Source of the DNA: Puniceicoccus vermicola | GTDB taxonomy: Bacteria > Verrucomicrobiota > Verrucomicrobiia > Opitutales > Puniceicoccaceae | Assembly (NCBI RefSeq): GCF_014230055.1 | Contig: NZ_JACHVA010000127.1 | Location: forward strand, 1-64,000 | Reading direction: 5' to 3' | DNA length: 64,000 nucleotides | Part shown: piece by piece, positions 1 to 9,143 of the stretch | Layout of the letters: every line of letters starts with the position of its first letter | Numbering within the stretch: position 1 is the first letter of the stretch | Program-made: the position numbers and the translations under genes | Notes under the pieces: generated by a model | What the model saw: only the letters and a program-made list of their open reading frames with translations | What the model was told of the DNA's origin: nothing | The model's database searches: none

Positions 1-572
1 GAGAGCTCCTTTTCGCTGCGACCGGGCCTGACCTCGAAGACCCGATTGTTGCCGAGGTCGCAGAAGGTGGTGCAAAAGCGGTTCTTTTTGCCCAGGGTAT
101 GCTCGTCGATTCCGAGCATCCGGGGGCAATCCCGGTTGGAACGTTTGCGCACCTCCAGCTCGGTGTGCTGGTGATAAATCCGTTCGACCGTAGCCTGCCC
201 GATTCGCTCCCTCTTGGCCAAAGTGCTCGCGCAGATCCCGTCTTCGTGGCGCTGGTGGACTTCCTTGCGAAAGAGCTCCGAGCTCTGGCGATAAGGACGG
301 ATGCCCGGAAGCGTGGGAAGGAAACTCCGCTTGCACCTCCAGCACCAGAAACGGCGGGTGTGCACCAACAAAAAAGTTGAACGAACATAACCACTTCGAT
401 GACGCACCTTCCGAAGATAACGGCCCTTACTGCGCGGCCCCGGGGCCGCGCAGTAAGGGCATCTCTCAGGCTCCCTCTCCAGAACCGCCTCCAACTCGTC
501 CAAATCCGATTTGCATCGCTGCGAGATCACTTCGTAGCCTGCTATTCCTGTTAGGTTATTCATTGGGGACAT
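1..572 (-). CDS. ISL3-family transposase, 5' part only (runs off left edge)
   Basis: Reading leftwards from the ATG at 572 (a second ATG lies at 563) gives about 190 uninterrupted residues that leave the window open. Two Cys pairs, CPYC near residue 38 and CWRC near residue 77, form the N-terminal zinc-finger/HTH part of ISL3 transposases. MLGIDEHTLGKK near residue 152 carries the first catalytic Asp of the DDE domain, followed by the family-like stretch CDLGNNRVFEVRPGR. The rest of the catalytic domain lies outside, so whether the element is intact cannot be judged. The gene starts beside an inverted repeat at 563-599. Confidence 0.82.
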   Translation of the reverse strand, partial: MSPMNNLTGIAGYEVISQRCKSDLDELEAVLEREPERCPYCAAPGPRSKGRYLRKVRHRSGYVRSTFLLVHTRRFWCWRCKRSFLPTLPGIRPYRQSSELFRKEVHQRHEDGICASTLAKRERIGQATVERIYHQHTELEVRKRSNRDCPRMLGIDEHTLGKKNRFCTTFCDLGNNRVFEVRPGRSEKEL

Positions 573-599
573 GATGGTCTTTGCCCCTCATGTCCCCAA
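563..599. repeat. Inverted repeat at the 5' end of the ISL3 transposase gene
   Basis: Arms TTGGGGACATGA (563-574) and TCATGTCCCCAA (588-599) are perfectly inverted around a 13-base loop. The transposase start codons fall inside or beside the left arm, so this could be an operator or translation-blocking hairpin, or part of the element's end. No target duplication can be assessed because the other end of the element is outside the window. Confidence 0.6.
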
Positions 600-620
600 A
601 CTTTGAGGAAGACCGTGAAA

Positions 621-645
621 GCGACGCCGAGTCGCTTTTTTTTTT
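621..645 (+). terminator. Rho-independent terminator-like hairpin
   Basis: Stem GCGAC/GTCGC with a 5-base loop is followed by a run of ten T. No plus-strand gene ends just upstream, so it may shield the znuA-like gene from transcription coming out of the transposon side, or may be a remnant. Confidence 0.55.
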
Positions 646-652
646 GCGGCAT

Positions 653-680
653 GTAGTCGTGAGAGCTTCCAGCTCTCTCA
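653..680 (+). repeat. REP-like element, family C, single copy
   Basis: A lone copy of the hairpin with core GAGAGCT-TCC-AGCTCTC that recurs at about 17.5, 18.8, 21.4, 26.5-27.1, 53.9, 54.1, 58.1 and 58.7 kb. Here the lead-in is GTAGTCG rather than the usual GTAGTG. Confidence 0.75.
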
Positions 681-758
681 CCCGTTCGATCGGACCAACT
701 GGCCCGTAATCGGGTCTTCAATTGACTTTGGTTGAGTCGAGGGTTCGATGCATCACCA

Positions 759-1760
759 ATGAAATCACGGTTTATCCACCTGCTCTTCGGGCTCATCTTG
801 GCAATGAGTCCAGTCGCCGCCCTCGAGGTAGCGAGCCTTCATCCACTCGTCAGCGAACTGGCCCGCGAGGTAGGCGGGGACTCGGTAACCGTAATTGATC
901 TGATCGAGCCGGGAAACAATCCACACGACTTCGACCCAAATCCGCAAACCTTCGCCGCTGCCTCCCAAGCCTCTCTAGTCCTCATTTCCGGGAAAGGACT
1001 CGAGGACTCCTACCTCGAAAAACTCGCGGACAACCTCGGACCGGATACCGAGATCTTCGACGTGGGCGAAGGAGCCTACACCCTCACCTTTGCAGAAAAC
1101 CTGTCCTCTCCGAATGCAGACCCGCACGAGGATCATGACGATCACGATGGCCACGAGGATCATAGTGAGCATGAGGAGCATCCCTCCCAGGAGAGCGAGG
1201 AAGCCCCTGACGGCCACCACCATCATCACGACCACGGATCGGTGGATCCTCACTGGTGGCACGATCCCGACAACATGCGGCGGGCCGCCTTTGTCCTCGC
1301 TCAGAAGATGGGTGAGATCGATCCAGAGAATGCGGAAGCCTACAATGCCAATGCTCTCGCCTATGCCCGTGAGATGCGCTCTCTCAAACGGTGGATTCGC
1401 CAACAGATCGAAACGATCCCTCCTTCGGATCGGATTCTCGCAACCTCCCACCTCGCCTATGGTTACCTGTGCCACGCCTATGGAATTCAAGCGATCGCCA
1501 TCCAGGGATACAACCGCGAGGACAACGCCTCTCCTCAGGAGCTTGCCGAATTGATTGATTTCCTTCGGACCCATCAAGTCCGCGTCCTCTTCCCGGAGAT
1601 CGGCTCCAATCCCAAGTCTTTACAATCTGTCGCGCAGGATACCGGTCTGGTCATCGGGCCACCTCTCATCGCGGACGGCACGGGCATGGCTCCCGGTGAT
1701 GGCTATGAGGAAATGATGCGCTCCAACGTTACCGCTATCGTGACGGGGCTTTCGGATTAA
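759..1760 (+). CDS. znuA: Zinc/manganese ABC transporter substrate-binding protein (ZnuA/TroA-like)
   Basis: A 333-residue periplasmic metal receptor of the cluster A-I (TroA/ZnuA) family. The ATG at 759 is preferred over a TTG at 732 because a signal peptide (two basic residues, then a hydrophobic run ending SPVAA) follows directly. Metal-ligand motifs: NPHDFDPNPQTF, then a His/Asp/Glu-rich loop around residues 120-160 with a run of five His, then VDPHWWHDPDN, ATSHLAYGYLCHAYG and FPEIGSNPKSL. The His-rich loop is typical of the zinc-specific members. No permease or ATPase gene is adjacent, so the transporter's other parts must be elsewhere. Zinc rather than manganese is inferred from the loop. 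Confidence 0.88.
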   Translation: MKSRFIHLLFGLILAMSPVAALEVASLHPLVSELAREVGGDSVTVIDLIEPGNNPHDFDPNPQTFAAASQASLVLISGKGLEDSYLEKLADNLGPDTEIFDVGEGAYTLTFAENLSSPNADPHEDHDDHDGHEDHSEHEEHPSQESEEAPDGHHHHHDHGSVDPHWWHDPDNMRRAAFVLAQKMGEIDPENAEAYNANALAYAREMRSLKRWIRQQIETIPPSDRILATSHLAYGYLCHAYGIQAIAIQGYNREDNASPQELAELIDFLRTHQVRVLFPEIGSNPKSLQSVAQDTGLVIGPPLIADGTGMAPGDGYEEMMRSNVTAIVTGLSD

Positions 1761-1827
1761 TCTCCCTAAGCCGGTGCAGCCCTGCACCTCCAAGCGAGTT
1801 TCTTTCGGGAAAGGTTGCAGAAAATCG

Positions 1828-2493
1828 ATGGGCACATCTCTTTCCCCTATGGCATTTTCACGCAAATCCCCCCTCCTCGCTCTGATCATCTCGGCCTTTA
1901 GTCTTCTCGCAGCCTGTTCGAGTCCGGCCAAGGACACCAGCAAAGCCACCATCCCGACAGAGCTAACCGAGAACTATGAAGTCGCCACCCTGGCAGGAGG
2001 TTGCTTTTGGTGCATGGAACCGCCCTTTGAAGACCTCGAAGGCGTCCAGGCCGTAATCTCAGGATTCTCCGGTGGCGAAGAAGTCGACCCTTCCTATCAG
2101 GACGTAGCCTACGGGCGCACTGGCCATACGGAGAGTGTCCAAATTTATTTCGACCCCTCGATCATCTCCTACGAGGAAATTCTTGGGGTCTATTGGCGAC
2201 AGATCGATCCGACTGATCTGAAAGGTCAATTCGTCGACCGCGGCCCGCAATATCGCCCTGAGATCTTTGTTCACTCCTCCGCGCAGCGAAAGGTCGCCGA
2301 GGAATCCAGAAAAGAATTGGAAGAGAGCGGGCGATTCAATGAAGCGATCGTCGTCCCTGTAACGGATTTCGTCTCCTTCTACCCGGCCGAAGAATATCAC
2401 CAGGATTTCTACAAGAAGAGTCCCCAACGGTATTACGGATACCGCAAAGGCTCGGGACGGGATCAATTCATCGAATCCCACTGGAAGGACTAA
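1828..2493 (+). CDS. msrA: Peptide-methionine (S)-S-oxide reductase MsrA, lipoprotein form
   Basis: MsrA reduces methionine-S-sulfoxide in damaged proteins. The catalytic motif GGCFWC (Cys near residue 59) is followed by the conserved EPPFEDLEGV, GGEEVDPSYQDVAYGRTGHTE-type core and YHQDFYKK near the C terminus. Before the domain lies a lipoprotein signal with lipobox LAAC at about residue 30, so the enzyme is probably anchored on the outer side of a membrane and repairs envelope proteins. Starts at ATG 1828 or ATG 1849 both keep the signal; the GTG at 1774 would add an unlikely polar leader. It follows the metal-receptor gene on the same strand by 67 bases. Confidence 0.93.
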   Translation: MGTSLSPMAFSRKSPLLALIISAFSLLAACSSPAKDTSKATIPTELTENYEVATLAGGCFWCMEPPFEDLEGVQAVISGFSGGEEVDPSYQDVAYGRTGHTESVQIYFDPSIISYEEILGVYWRQIDPTDLKGQFVDRGPQYRPEIFVHSSAQRKVAEESRKELEESGRFNEAIVVPVTDFVSFYPAEEYHQDFYKKSPQRYYGYRKGSGRDQFIESHWKD

Positions 2494-2547
2494 CTCCTTG
2501 TTTTTGAATTTACCTCTTGGATCCAACGAATAAGCATAGTAGCCGCC

Positions 2548-3126
2548 ATGGGAGACTCCTTCATTCGCAAGAGAAAAATCGCAGCTTTTTCCCGCGAGGA
2601 ACTGATTGAGAAGTTTGAAAGCCTTCCGCCTTCGCCGAGCGAGATGGGAACCGTCGAAATGCTGGCCGTGCGCCCCTCCCAAGGCGTTCACGAAGAACGG
2701 GAAGAGCTCACACTCTCTCCCGAGGGCGGCGTTTCCGGAGACCGCTGGATTAAGGGAAGCTGGATGTCTCTCGAAGACGGGTCGCCGGACCCTCAGGTGC
2801 AAGTGGCGATGACCAACAGCCAAGTCATGTCGGTGGTCGCCGGTTCCCTCGAGGCAGGAAAGGAGTGTGGCGACAACCTCTACGTTAACTTCGATATTTC
2901 AGAAGAAAACCTACCAGTCGGGACCCAAGTTCGGGTTGGCGAATGCATTCTCGAAGTGAGCGGCGTAGTCAACGATGGCTGCAGTAAATTCACCCAACGC
3001 TTCGGTCGAGACGCCTACGAATGGGTCAGCAATCCTGACGAGAGCCATCGCCGACTTCGCGGAATTTTCTGCCGTGTAGTCAAACCGGGCAAAGTGCGTA
3101 TCGGCGATGCCGTGACGAAGAGTTGA
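2548..3126 (+). CDS. MOSC domain protein
   Basis: A 192-residue protein made up almost wholly of a MOSC (molybdenum cofactor sulfurase C-terminal) domain. Visible features are the N-terminal strand GTVEMLAVRPSQG, a glycine-rich GGVSGDRW turn, the region DNLYVNFDISEENLPVGTQV and the conserved Cys in NDGCSKFTQRFG. MOSC proteins bind or transfer sulfur or molybdenum cofactor; the YiiM-type members act on N-hydroxylated compounds. Its actual substrate is not evident. It is the last gene of a plus-strand run that ends tail to tail with menD (1 base apart). Confidence 0.85.
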   Translation: MGDSFIRKRKIAAFSREELIEKFESLPPSPSEMGTVEMLAVRPSQGVHEEREELTLSPEGGVSGDRWIKGSWMSLEDGSPDPQVQVAMTNSQVMSVVAGSLEAGKECGDNLYVNFDISEENLPVGTQVRVGECILEVSGVVNDGCSKFTQRFGRDAYEWVSNPDESHRRLRGIFCRVVKPGKVRIGDAVTKS

Positions 3127-4923
3127 TCAACTCTCAATCTCGCGAAAGAGTTTCCTCCATTCGCTCCGCCGTTCATCATCGACCGCCGGATCCGTTTGCA
3201 CGATGACGCCCCGCACCCCGCGGAAAGGCTTCGAGAGCAAATCCTGAAAGCCACCGGATCCCGATAGAGTTTGCACGGGGATCCCATGTGCCTCGCAGAC
3301 TTTCGCTAGATCTACCGCTTGCGGGGTCAGGAAGAACTCATCAAAGACCTGCTCCTCGGAGCGAATCGGCAACTGCCCAAAGATCCGCCCTCCCCCATTG
3401 TCGATGACAACGAAGGTCAAGGATCCCTCGATCTGCGAAGCCGCTTTCAATCCTCCCACATCGTGGAGGAAGGCCAAGTCACCGAGAACTGCGAAAGTCG
3501 TATCGCCACCGTCTGCCATACCCGCAGCCATCGAGACCAGCCCCTCAATCCCGCTCGCTCCCCGATTCGAAAAGATCCGAGGACCGCGCGGGCGATTGGC
3601 AAACCAGAAGCGCTCCGCGTCACGAACCGGCATGCTGTTGGCGATCAAAACCTGGCTTTTCCGAGGCGCGCTCACTGCGATCTCATGGTGAATTTTTCCT
3701 TCGAAATTTTCGGGCATCGAGTCGAGCCAATCAGAGACCACAGCCACCGTCTTCGCTTCCGCCTCAAGCCAAGCTCCTCGGAAAGCCTCTTCGGGAAAAA
3801 CATCCGGAAGGTCTCCCAATCCCTCAGGAGTCCCACCGATCCAAGTAAACGGCTTCCGCGCGGGGTCCAAACCTCCGGGGAGCCTTGACCACTGCCATCG
3901 AGGCCCTTCAAACCGGGCCAACCACTGCCGAAGGCTCTTCGCGGTCGGTTGAATTCCCACCTGCAGAATTGCTTGGGGCGCAAAATCAGAATGTCGGTCC
4001 AGCCATCCCGCAGACAAGAGCCCCTCATACTGAGTCACTACCCGTTCTCCCGCTCCGGGCATCTGCCGAAGTGGATTCAGAACGTCTGCGAGAATGGGCC
4101 ATCCGAGGTAGTCACTCAGCCGAAAAAGACCATCCGCCCAGCGCTTTGGATTCGGGGGATTCGCGGAGCCCACTATAATCCATCCCGGCCCGGCATTGCG
4201 GAGCGATTCCCAGTCAGCGGAAACCTCTGGATCTGGACCTGCGGGTTCATTCAATTCACCTTTTTCAAATGAACCATTGGGCACCGCTGGCAAAAACGGT
4301 TCCCGGAAAGGCAGATTGAAATGCACGGGCCCCGGGTTCTGCCCGAGCGCCTCACTCAGACCCGCTTCAGCGATTCGCTCCAACTCACGGCAACCGTCGT
4401 CTCCACGCGGCACCTCTGCATCGATCGACCACCGAACAAATTTCCCGTAAATCCCAATCTGATCGATCGTCTGCCCGGCTCCACAGTCCCGCAACTCCGG
4501 GGGCCGATCCGCGGTGAGCAGCAACAACGGAATCCCCCGTTCCGAGGCCTCGATCACCCCGGGATAGTAATTCGCAGCCGCTGTCCCAGAGGTACAAATC
4601 AGAGCGACGGGACAATGGGAACGATCTGCAATCCCGAGGGCAAAGAAGACCGCCGAGCGCTCATCAAGAACAACCCGCGCCCGGACTTCCGAGAAATGCT
4701 GGAGAGCCAAGACCAGCGGCGTAGAGCGAGAACCAGGACTGACGACAAATTCCTTCACCCCCCGGGCAACCAGAGCTGCGAGGAAACTAAGAGCCTGGTG
4801 CGCACTCTCAGCCGGTTTTAATGCATTCGGTTCGTTCGGGTTCTGATCCACGATAAACCAGCTTGGAGTGATCCCGGAATGGCGACAAGAATCATCCGCC
4901 GGGCGAACATTCGATTCCTCCAT
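3127..4923 (-). CDS. menD: 2-succinyl-5-enolpyruvyl-6-hydroxy-3-cyclohexene-1-carboxylate synthase
   Basis: MenD is the thiamine-diphosphate enzyme that commits isochorismate to menaquinone synthesis. The N-terminal block VSPGSRSTPLVLALQ and CTSGTAAANYYPGVIEA are typical, and the C-terminal cofactor region GDLAFLHDVGGLKAA followed by NGGGRIFGQLPI carries the Mg/ThDP site. Length (598) is normal for the family. The first 45 residues before the conserved start are not family-like, so translation may begin at an internal codon instead of the ATG at 4923. No other men gene is next to it. Confidence 0.93.
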   Translation of the reverse strand: MEESNVRPADDSCRHSGITPSWFIVDQNPNEPNALKPAESAHQALSFLAALVARGVKEFVVSPGSRSTPLVLALQHFSEVRARVVLDERSAVFFALGIADRSHCPVALICTSGTAAANYYPGVIEASERGIPLLLLTADRPPELRDCGAGQTIDQIGIYGKFVRWSIDAEVPRGDDGCRELERIAEAGLSEALGQNPGPVHFNLPFREPFLPAVPNGSFEKGELNEPAGPDPEVSADWESLRNAGPGWIIVGSANPPNPKRWADGLFRLSDYLGWPILADVLNPLRQMPGAGERVVTQYEGLLSAGWLDRHSDFAPQAILQVGIQPTAKSLRQWLARFEGPRWQWSRLPGGLDPARKPFTWIGGTPEGLGDLPDVFPEEAFRGAWLEAEAKTVAVVSDWLDSMPENFEGKIHHEIAVSAPRKSQVLIANSMPVRDAERFWFANRPRGPRIFSNRGASGIEGLVSMAAGMADGGDTTFAVLGDLAFLHDVGGLKAASQIEGSLTFVVIDNGGGRIFGQLPIRSEEQVFDEFFLTPQAVDLAKVCEAHGIPVQTLSGSGGFQDLLSKPFRGVRGVIVQTDPAVDDERRSEWRKLFREIES

Positions 4924-5146
4924 CTGCAGAGAAATCCGGGCGAGTCAATTTGTCTCACACGGTCCCAGATTTGCCCTTCTCTGTCCCGACAGCGAAGCCG
5001 ATCACTTTGGTTAAAAGATACCTCCCCACCTTTTCGACAATCCCCTTACCTACTGACTAACGGCGTCTTACGAGATTTATAACCGAAAACAGCCCACCCG
5101 GCATTATGTCTAAAAACTCGGCATTCGTTATGCAATAGAGGGAACC

Positions 5147-7759
5147 ATGAATCCAGATTTTAACCGATTTACAGAAAAGGCACGCGAAGCGGTTGTGCAG
5201 GCACAAGCGCTCGCACGCGAAAACCAAAACGCTCAGATCGAGCCTGTACACCTCTTGGCGACTCTCGCCCATCAGGAGAATGGGATCGTTCCGGGCTTAC
5301 TCAACCATCTACAAATTCCTCCCAATGCGTTGGTCCTTGCCGCCAACCGGGAAGTCGGCAAATTGCCGAAAATTTCCGGATCGAACGGCCAGCCCGGCAT
5401 GGGCTCCGATCTCGCTTCGGCATTCACCGAGGCCGAGAAAGTCACATCCAAGCGGAAGGATGAATACATCAGCACGGAGCACCTCCTTCTCGGTCTCCTC
5501 ACCGTGGGACGCCCGAAAGCCCTAAAGGATCTATTCGACAGTTTTGATCTCGATGCAAAACGCCTCGAGAAGGCCATCAAGGACCTTCGCGGTGATCAAC
5601 GGGTCACCTCGGAGAACCCCGAAGCCTCGTTCGAAGCGCTTGCCAAATACGGGGAAGACCTCGTCCAGAAGGCGCGCGACAACAAGCTCGATCCAGTCAT
5701 CGGCCGCGACGAAGAGATTCGCCGGGTCATCCGCATTCTCTCGCGCAAGACCAAGAACAATCCGGTTCTCATCGGGGAGCCTGGCGTCGGGAAGACCGCG
5801 ATCGCCGAAGGCCTCGCCCAGCGCATCGTTCGGGGCGACGTTCCCGATGGCTTGAAAAATCGCACGATCTTCTCGCTCGATCTCGGATCGCTCCTCGCCG
5901 GTGCGAAATACCGGGGTGAATTTGAAGAACGCTTGAAGGCCGTCCTCCAAGAAGTGAAACAAAGCGACGGACGCATCATTCTCTTCATCGATGAGCTGCA
6001 CACGATTGTCGGAGCCGGGAAGGCCGAAGGCGCCATGGACGCGGGCAACATGCTCAAGCCCATGCTCGCACGCGGGGAGCTACACTGTATCGGGGCAACT
6101 ACCCTCGACGAGTACCGTCAGCACATTGAAAAGGACGCTGCTCTCGAGCGCCGCTTCCAGACCGTGCAAGTTGACCAACCCTCCGTCGAAGATACGATCT
6201 CGATCCTCCGCGGTTTGCGGGAGCGCTTCGAAGTCCACCACGGTGTCCGCATTCAGGATAACGCCTTGGTGCAGGCCTCCACCCTCTCCAATCGGTACAT
6301 CAGCGATCGTTTTCTTCCCGACAAGGCCATCGACCTCGTCGACGAAGCCTGCGCCCTGATCCGCACCGAAATGGACAGCATGCCCGGTGATATGGACTCG
6401 CTGAACCGCCGCATCCTCCAACTCGAAATTGAAGAGGCGGCCCTTCGGAATGAAAAAGACGAAGTCAGCCAGCGCCGACGGCAATCGCTCGGCAAAGAAC
6501 TCTCGGACCTCCGGGAAAACCTCGGCGGACTGAAAGCCGAATGGGAAAACGAGAAAAAGGTCATCAACGAAGCTCGCTCGATTCGTAAAGAGATTGAGGA
6601 TACGCGCCACGCCATGGAAACGGCCGAACGCCAGTATGATCTCAATACTCTCGCCGAACTGCGTCACGGGAAGTTGCCGCAACTCGAAGCCAAATTGAAA
6701 GAGTTCGAGAAGGCCGAGTCGAAGACCCACCTGTTGAAGGAAGTCGTCTCCGCCGATGAAATCGCGGAAATTGTCGGACGCTGGACCGGGATCCCGGTTT
6801 CCCGCCTCCTCGAAGGAGAACGGGAAAAGCTCTTACGACTCGAGGACATCCTTCACGAGCGTGTGGTCGGTCAGGAAGAAGCAGTCCAAAGGACCACCGA
6901 AGCCATCCTCCGCGCCCGTGCAGGAATTAAGGACCCGAAGCGCCCGATTGGTTCGTTCCTCTTCCTCGGACCGACCGGGGTCGGAAAGACCGAGCTGGCG
7001 AAGACCCTGGCCCGCACCCTCTTCGACACCGAAGCCAATCTCACGCGGATCGACATGTCCGAGTACATGGAGAAACACGCGGTGGCTCGACTCATCGGCG
7101 CACCTCCGGGATACGTCGGATTCGAGGAAGGCGGTCAGTTGACGGAATCCGTTCGGCGCAAGCCCTACAGCGTCCTTCTCTTCGACGAAGTGGAAAAGGC
7201 GCATCCAGATGTGTTCAACATCCTCCTTCAAGTCATGGACGACGGACACATCACCGATTCCCATGGTCGCACGGTCGACTTCAAGAACACCGTGATCATC
7301 ATGACCTCGAACATCGGCAGCCGTCACCTGCAAGAAGGGGTAAAAGGAGACCTGATTCCGGATGCGGTTCACGAGGCGGTCATGGCCGAACTACGACAAG
7401 CCTTCCGACCCGAGTTCCTCAACCGGATCGATGACACGGTTCTCTTCAAGCCATTGACCCGAAAGGAAATCGGCTCGATCACGAAACTCCTGATCGACGA
7501 CTTGAACCGTCGACTCGAGGATCAAAGAATCGTCGTCCAACCGACCGAGGCGGCCTACGAATGGCTCGCCGACGAAGGTTACGATCCCGTCTACGGCGCC
7601 CGCCCACTACGCCGCTTCATCCAGCGTCAAGTCGAGACCCATCTCGCCCGCGCCATGATCTCCGGCGAAGTGCAAGAAGGCCAAGCCGTGAAGTTGGACC
7701 ATCAAAACGGCGAAACGACACTGACCCCCGAAGGCGAATTCGTAGAAGCGAATGCCTAA
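5147..7759 (+). CDS. clpB: ATP-dependent disaggregase chaperone ClpB
   Basis: An 870-residue Hsp100 unfoldase that with DnaK rescues aggregated protein. Order: paired N-terminal Clp repeats (1-150), first AAA+ domain with Walker A GEPGVGKT near residue 210, a long coiled-coil middle domain (about 400-530) that marks ClpB rather than ClpA/C, second AAA+ domain with GPTGVGKT near residue 608, and a C-terminal small domain. The ATG at 5147 is preceded by GAGGG. The upstream 220 bases, shared with the divergent menD, show a repeated CGGCATT but no CIRCE element. A strong terminator follows at 7771-7805. Confidence 0.97.
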   Translation: MNPDFNRFTEKAREAVVQAQALARENQNAQIEPVHLLATLAHQENGIVPGLLNHLQIPPNALVLAANREVGKLPKISGSNGQPGMGSDLASAFTEAEKVTSKRKDEYISTEHLLLGLLTVGRPKALKDLFDSFDLDAKRLEKAIKDLRGDQRVTSENPEASFEALAKYGEDLVQKARDNKLDPVIGRDEEIRRVIRILSRKTKNNPVLIGEPGVGKTAIAEGLAQRIVRGDVPDGLKNRTIFSLDLGSLLAGAKYRGEFEERLKAVLQEVKQSDGRIILFIDELHTIVGAGKAEGAMDAGNMLKPMLARGELHCIGATTLDEYRQHIEKDAALERRFQTVQVDQPSVEDTISILRGLRERFEVHHGVRIQDNALVQASTLSNRYISDRFLPDKAIDLVDEACALIRTEMDSMPGDMDSLNRRILQLEIEEAALRNEKDEVSQRRRQSLGKELSDLRENLGGLKAEWENEKKVINEARSIRKEIEDTRHAMETAERQYDLNTLAELRHGKLPQLEAKLKEFEKAESKTHLLKEVVSADEIAEIVGRWTGIPVSRLLEGEREKLLRLEDILHERVVGQEEAVQRTTEAILRARAGIKDPKRPIGSFLFLGPTGVGKTELAKTLARTLFDTEANLTRIDMSEYMEKHAVARLIGAPPGYVGFEEGGQLTESVRRKPYSVLLFDEVEKAHPDVFNILLQVMDDGHITDSHGRTVDFKNTVIIMTSNIGSRHLQEGVKGDLIPDAVHEAVMAELRQAFRPEFLNRIDDTVLFKPLTRKEIGSITKLLIDDLNRRLEDQRIVVQPTEAAYEWLADEGYDPVYGARPLRRFIQRQVETHLARAMISGEVQEGQAVKLDHQNGETTLTPEGEFVEANA

Positions 7760-7770
7760 AGAGAAATTCC

Positions 7771-7805
7771 AGAGGCGACCGGAAATCCGGTCGCCTCTTT
7801 TTTTT
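7771..7805 (+). terminator. Terminator of clpB
   Basis: A perfect 12-bp stem, AGAGGCGACCGG with its complement, a 4-base loop AAAT and a run of T; it starts 11 bases after the clpB stop codon. Confidence 0.93.
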
Positions 7806-7815
7806 GAGAGAGCCC

Positions 7816-8028
7816 GTAGGGGCGCAGCTTCAGCTGCCCCCAATCGCGTCGGTTTCGGACCGGCACCCGGGAAGACCTTCCGTAACCCCAAGACCGCGCA
7901 GCTGAAGCTGAGCGGCTACTCATTGTAGGGGCGCAGCTTTAGCTGCCCCCCATCGCGTCGGTTCCGGAACGCACCCGGGAAGACCTTCCGCAACCCCAAG
8001 ACCGCGCAGCTGAAGCTGAGCGGCTACT
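7816..8028. repeat. Family A REP pair, two tandem units upstream of RAYT-1
   Basis: Two direct copies (7816-7920 and 7925-8028) of a unit of about 105 bp. Each unit holds two opposed hairpins: GTAG followed by a GCAGCT-TC-AGCTGC stem at the left, and on the opposite strand GTAG followed by a CAGCT-TC-AGCTG stem at the right end. This is the layout of a BIME, that is, two inverted REPs with a GTAG guide tetranucleotide at the foot of each hairpin. Copies differ by a few bases. Confidence 0.88.
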
Positions 8029-8112
8029 TGCGAAATCCGATCTTGCCATCATCTCGCAGACTCTCAGCATTCTGCCATCGATTCGTTCGATTTTCAGAGC
8101 CGTTTTATTGGC

Positions 8113-8703
8113 GTGTTTCGGGACACTCTTCCTCACTGGGTTGTGGACCGGGGATGTTATGCGGTCACTCTCCGCTGCCACGGGAGTTTGCCCGCCGAAG
8201 TGCTTTTTCGCTTACGGGAATATGGAGAGGCCGAGGAAGAACGTCCGCCTTCCAGCGAAGTCTATGAGCAACGACAACGGCATCTTTTCCGCATCCTCGA
8301 AACCTATCTGGATCAAGGTACGGGTTTCGCCCCGTTCACGGACTCCACTCTCGCCCGAATCTGCTCCGAATGGCTCAGGACCTACGATGAGGACGGACTT
8401 CGCTTTTCCGATTGGAGCGTCATGCCCAATCACCTTCACCTGATCACCCAGCCATTGTTTTGCGATTCCTGCGAAACCTTTCGAACGATCTGGGTTCGTT
8501 TTAAGATGAGGGCCTCCCATCTACTCAATCAGAACCTATCCCGAACGGGAAAGGTCTGGCAGCGATCTTGGTTCGACCGCTGGATCCGCACCCCCACAGA
8601 ACTCGCCCACTGGCAGAACTACGTCGAAAGCAATCCAGCAAAGACTAGACTCTGCCAGCAATCGCAAGACTGGCCAGGGAACTCGAATTATCGGAAGCGG
8701 TGA
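8113..8703 (+). CDS. REP-associated tyrosine transposase RAYT-1 (Y1/HUH family)
   Basis: A 196-residue IS200/IS605-like transposase domain protein. The HUH motif is in VMPNHLHLI (about residue 103), and the C-terminal helix WQNYVESNPAKTRL holds the expected catalytic Tyr. The stretch WFDRWIRTPTE is typical of RAYTs. It shares the N-terminal pattern W-V-GCY-VT-RC-GSLP with the second RAYT at 41.3 kb. It starts at a GTG (8113). Two family A units lie on each side. RAYTs cut single-stranded REP hairpins next to a guide tetranucleotide; here that would be GTAG. Confidence 0.88.
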   Translation: MFRDTLPHWVVDRGCYAVTLRCHGSLPAEVLFRLREYGEAEEERPPSSEVYEQRQRHLFRILETYLDQGTGFAPFTDSTLARICSEWLRTYDEDGLRFSDWSVMPNHLHLITQPLFCDSCETFRTIWVRFKMRASHLLNQNLSRTGKVWQRSWFDRWIRTPTELAHWQNYVESNPAKTRLCQQSQDWPGNSNYRKR

Positions 8704-8747
8704 GGCCATTCTCCGCGAAGTTATCGACCAGGGAGGAAGATTTCGCC

Positions 8748-8958
8748 GTCGGGGCGCGGCTTCAGCTGCCCCCAATCGCGTCTGTTCGGAATCGCACCCA
8801 GAAAACCTTCCGCAACCACAGGACCGCGCAGCTGAAGCTGAGCGGCTACTTCTCTGTAGGGGCGCAGCTTTAGCTGCCCCCATCGCGTATGTTTCGGACC
8901 GCACCCAGGGAAACCTTCCGTAACCGCAGGACCGCGCAGCTGAAGCTGAGCGGCTACT
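8748..8958. repeat. Family A REP pair, two tandem units downstream of RAYT-1
   Basis: Copies at 8748-8850 and 8856-8958, same orientation as the upstream pair. The first copy starts GTCG instead of GTAG. The second ends only four bases from the stop codon of the Feo-associated small gene, so the hairpin may also act at the 3' end of the feo transcript. Confidence 0.87.
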
Positions 8959-8962
8959 TGCT

Positions 8963-9130
8963 TCAACTCCCCCCGGTCCGCGTCAAATTCCGACCTGCGG
9001 AGCAGCCGCAGGTTCCTCCTCCGCATAGAGAGGATCGATTCCTGCGCTTGCGGCGCCAGCGCAGGAACAAATACGTGAAAGCGGCTAAAATGGCTCCGAG
9101 AACCACTAGGAAATCAACGATCTGACTCAT
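8963..9130 (-). CDS. FeoB-associated Cys-rich membrane protein
   Basis: A 55-residue protein: MSQIVDFLVVLGAILAAFTY forms a single N-terminal membrane helix, then a basic stretch (RWRRKRRNR), then a Cys-rich tail with CGGGTCGCS. Proteins of this shape (one helix, basic patch, C-x-G/C cluster) are known as the FeoB-associated Cys-rich family and sit last in feo operons. Here it starts 13 bases after feoB. The role is thought to be helping FeoB, perhaps by binding iron at the inner face; that is inference from the family. Confidence 0.85.
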   Translation of the reverse strand: MSQIVDFLVVLGAILAAFTYLFLRWRRKRRNRSSLCGGGTCGCSAGRNLTRTGGS

Positions 9131-9143
9131 TTTGCCAATTGGG

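Noticed and set aside
4924-5146. A CIRCE or HAIR heat-shock operator before clpB
   Set aside because: No TTAGCACTC-N9-GAGTGCTAA; only a repeated CGGCATT of unclear meaning.
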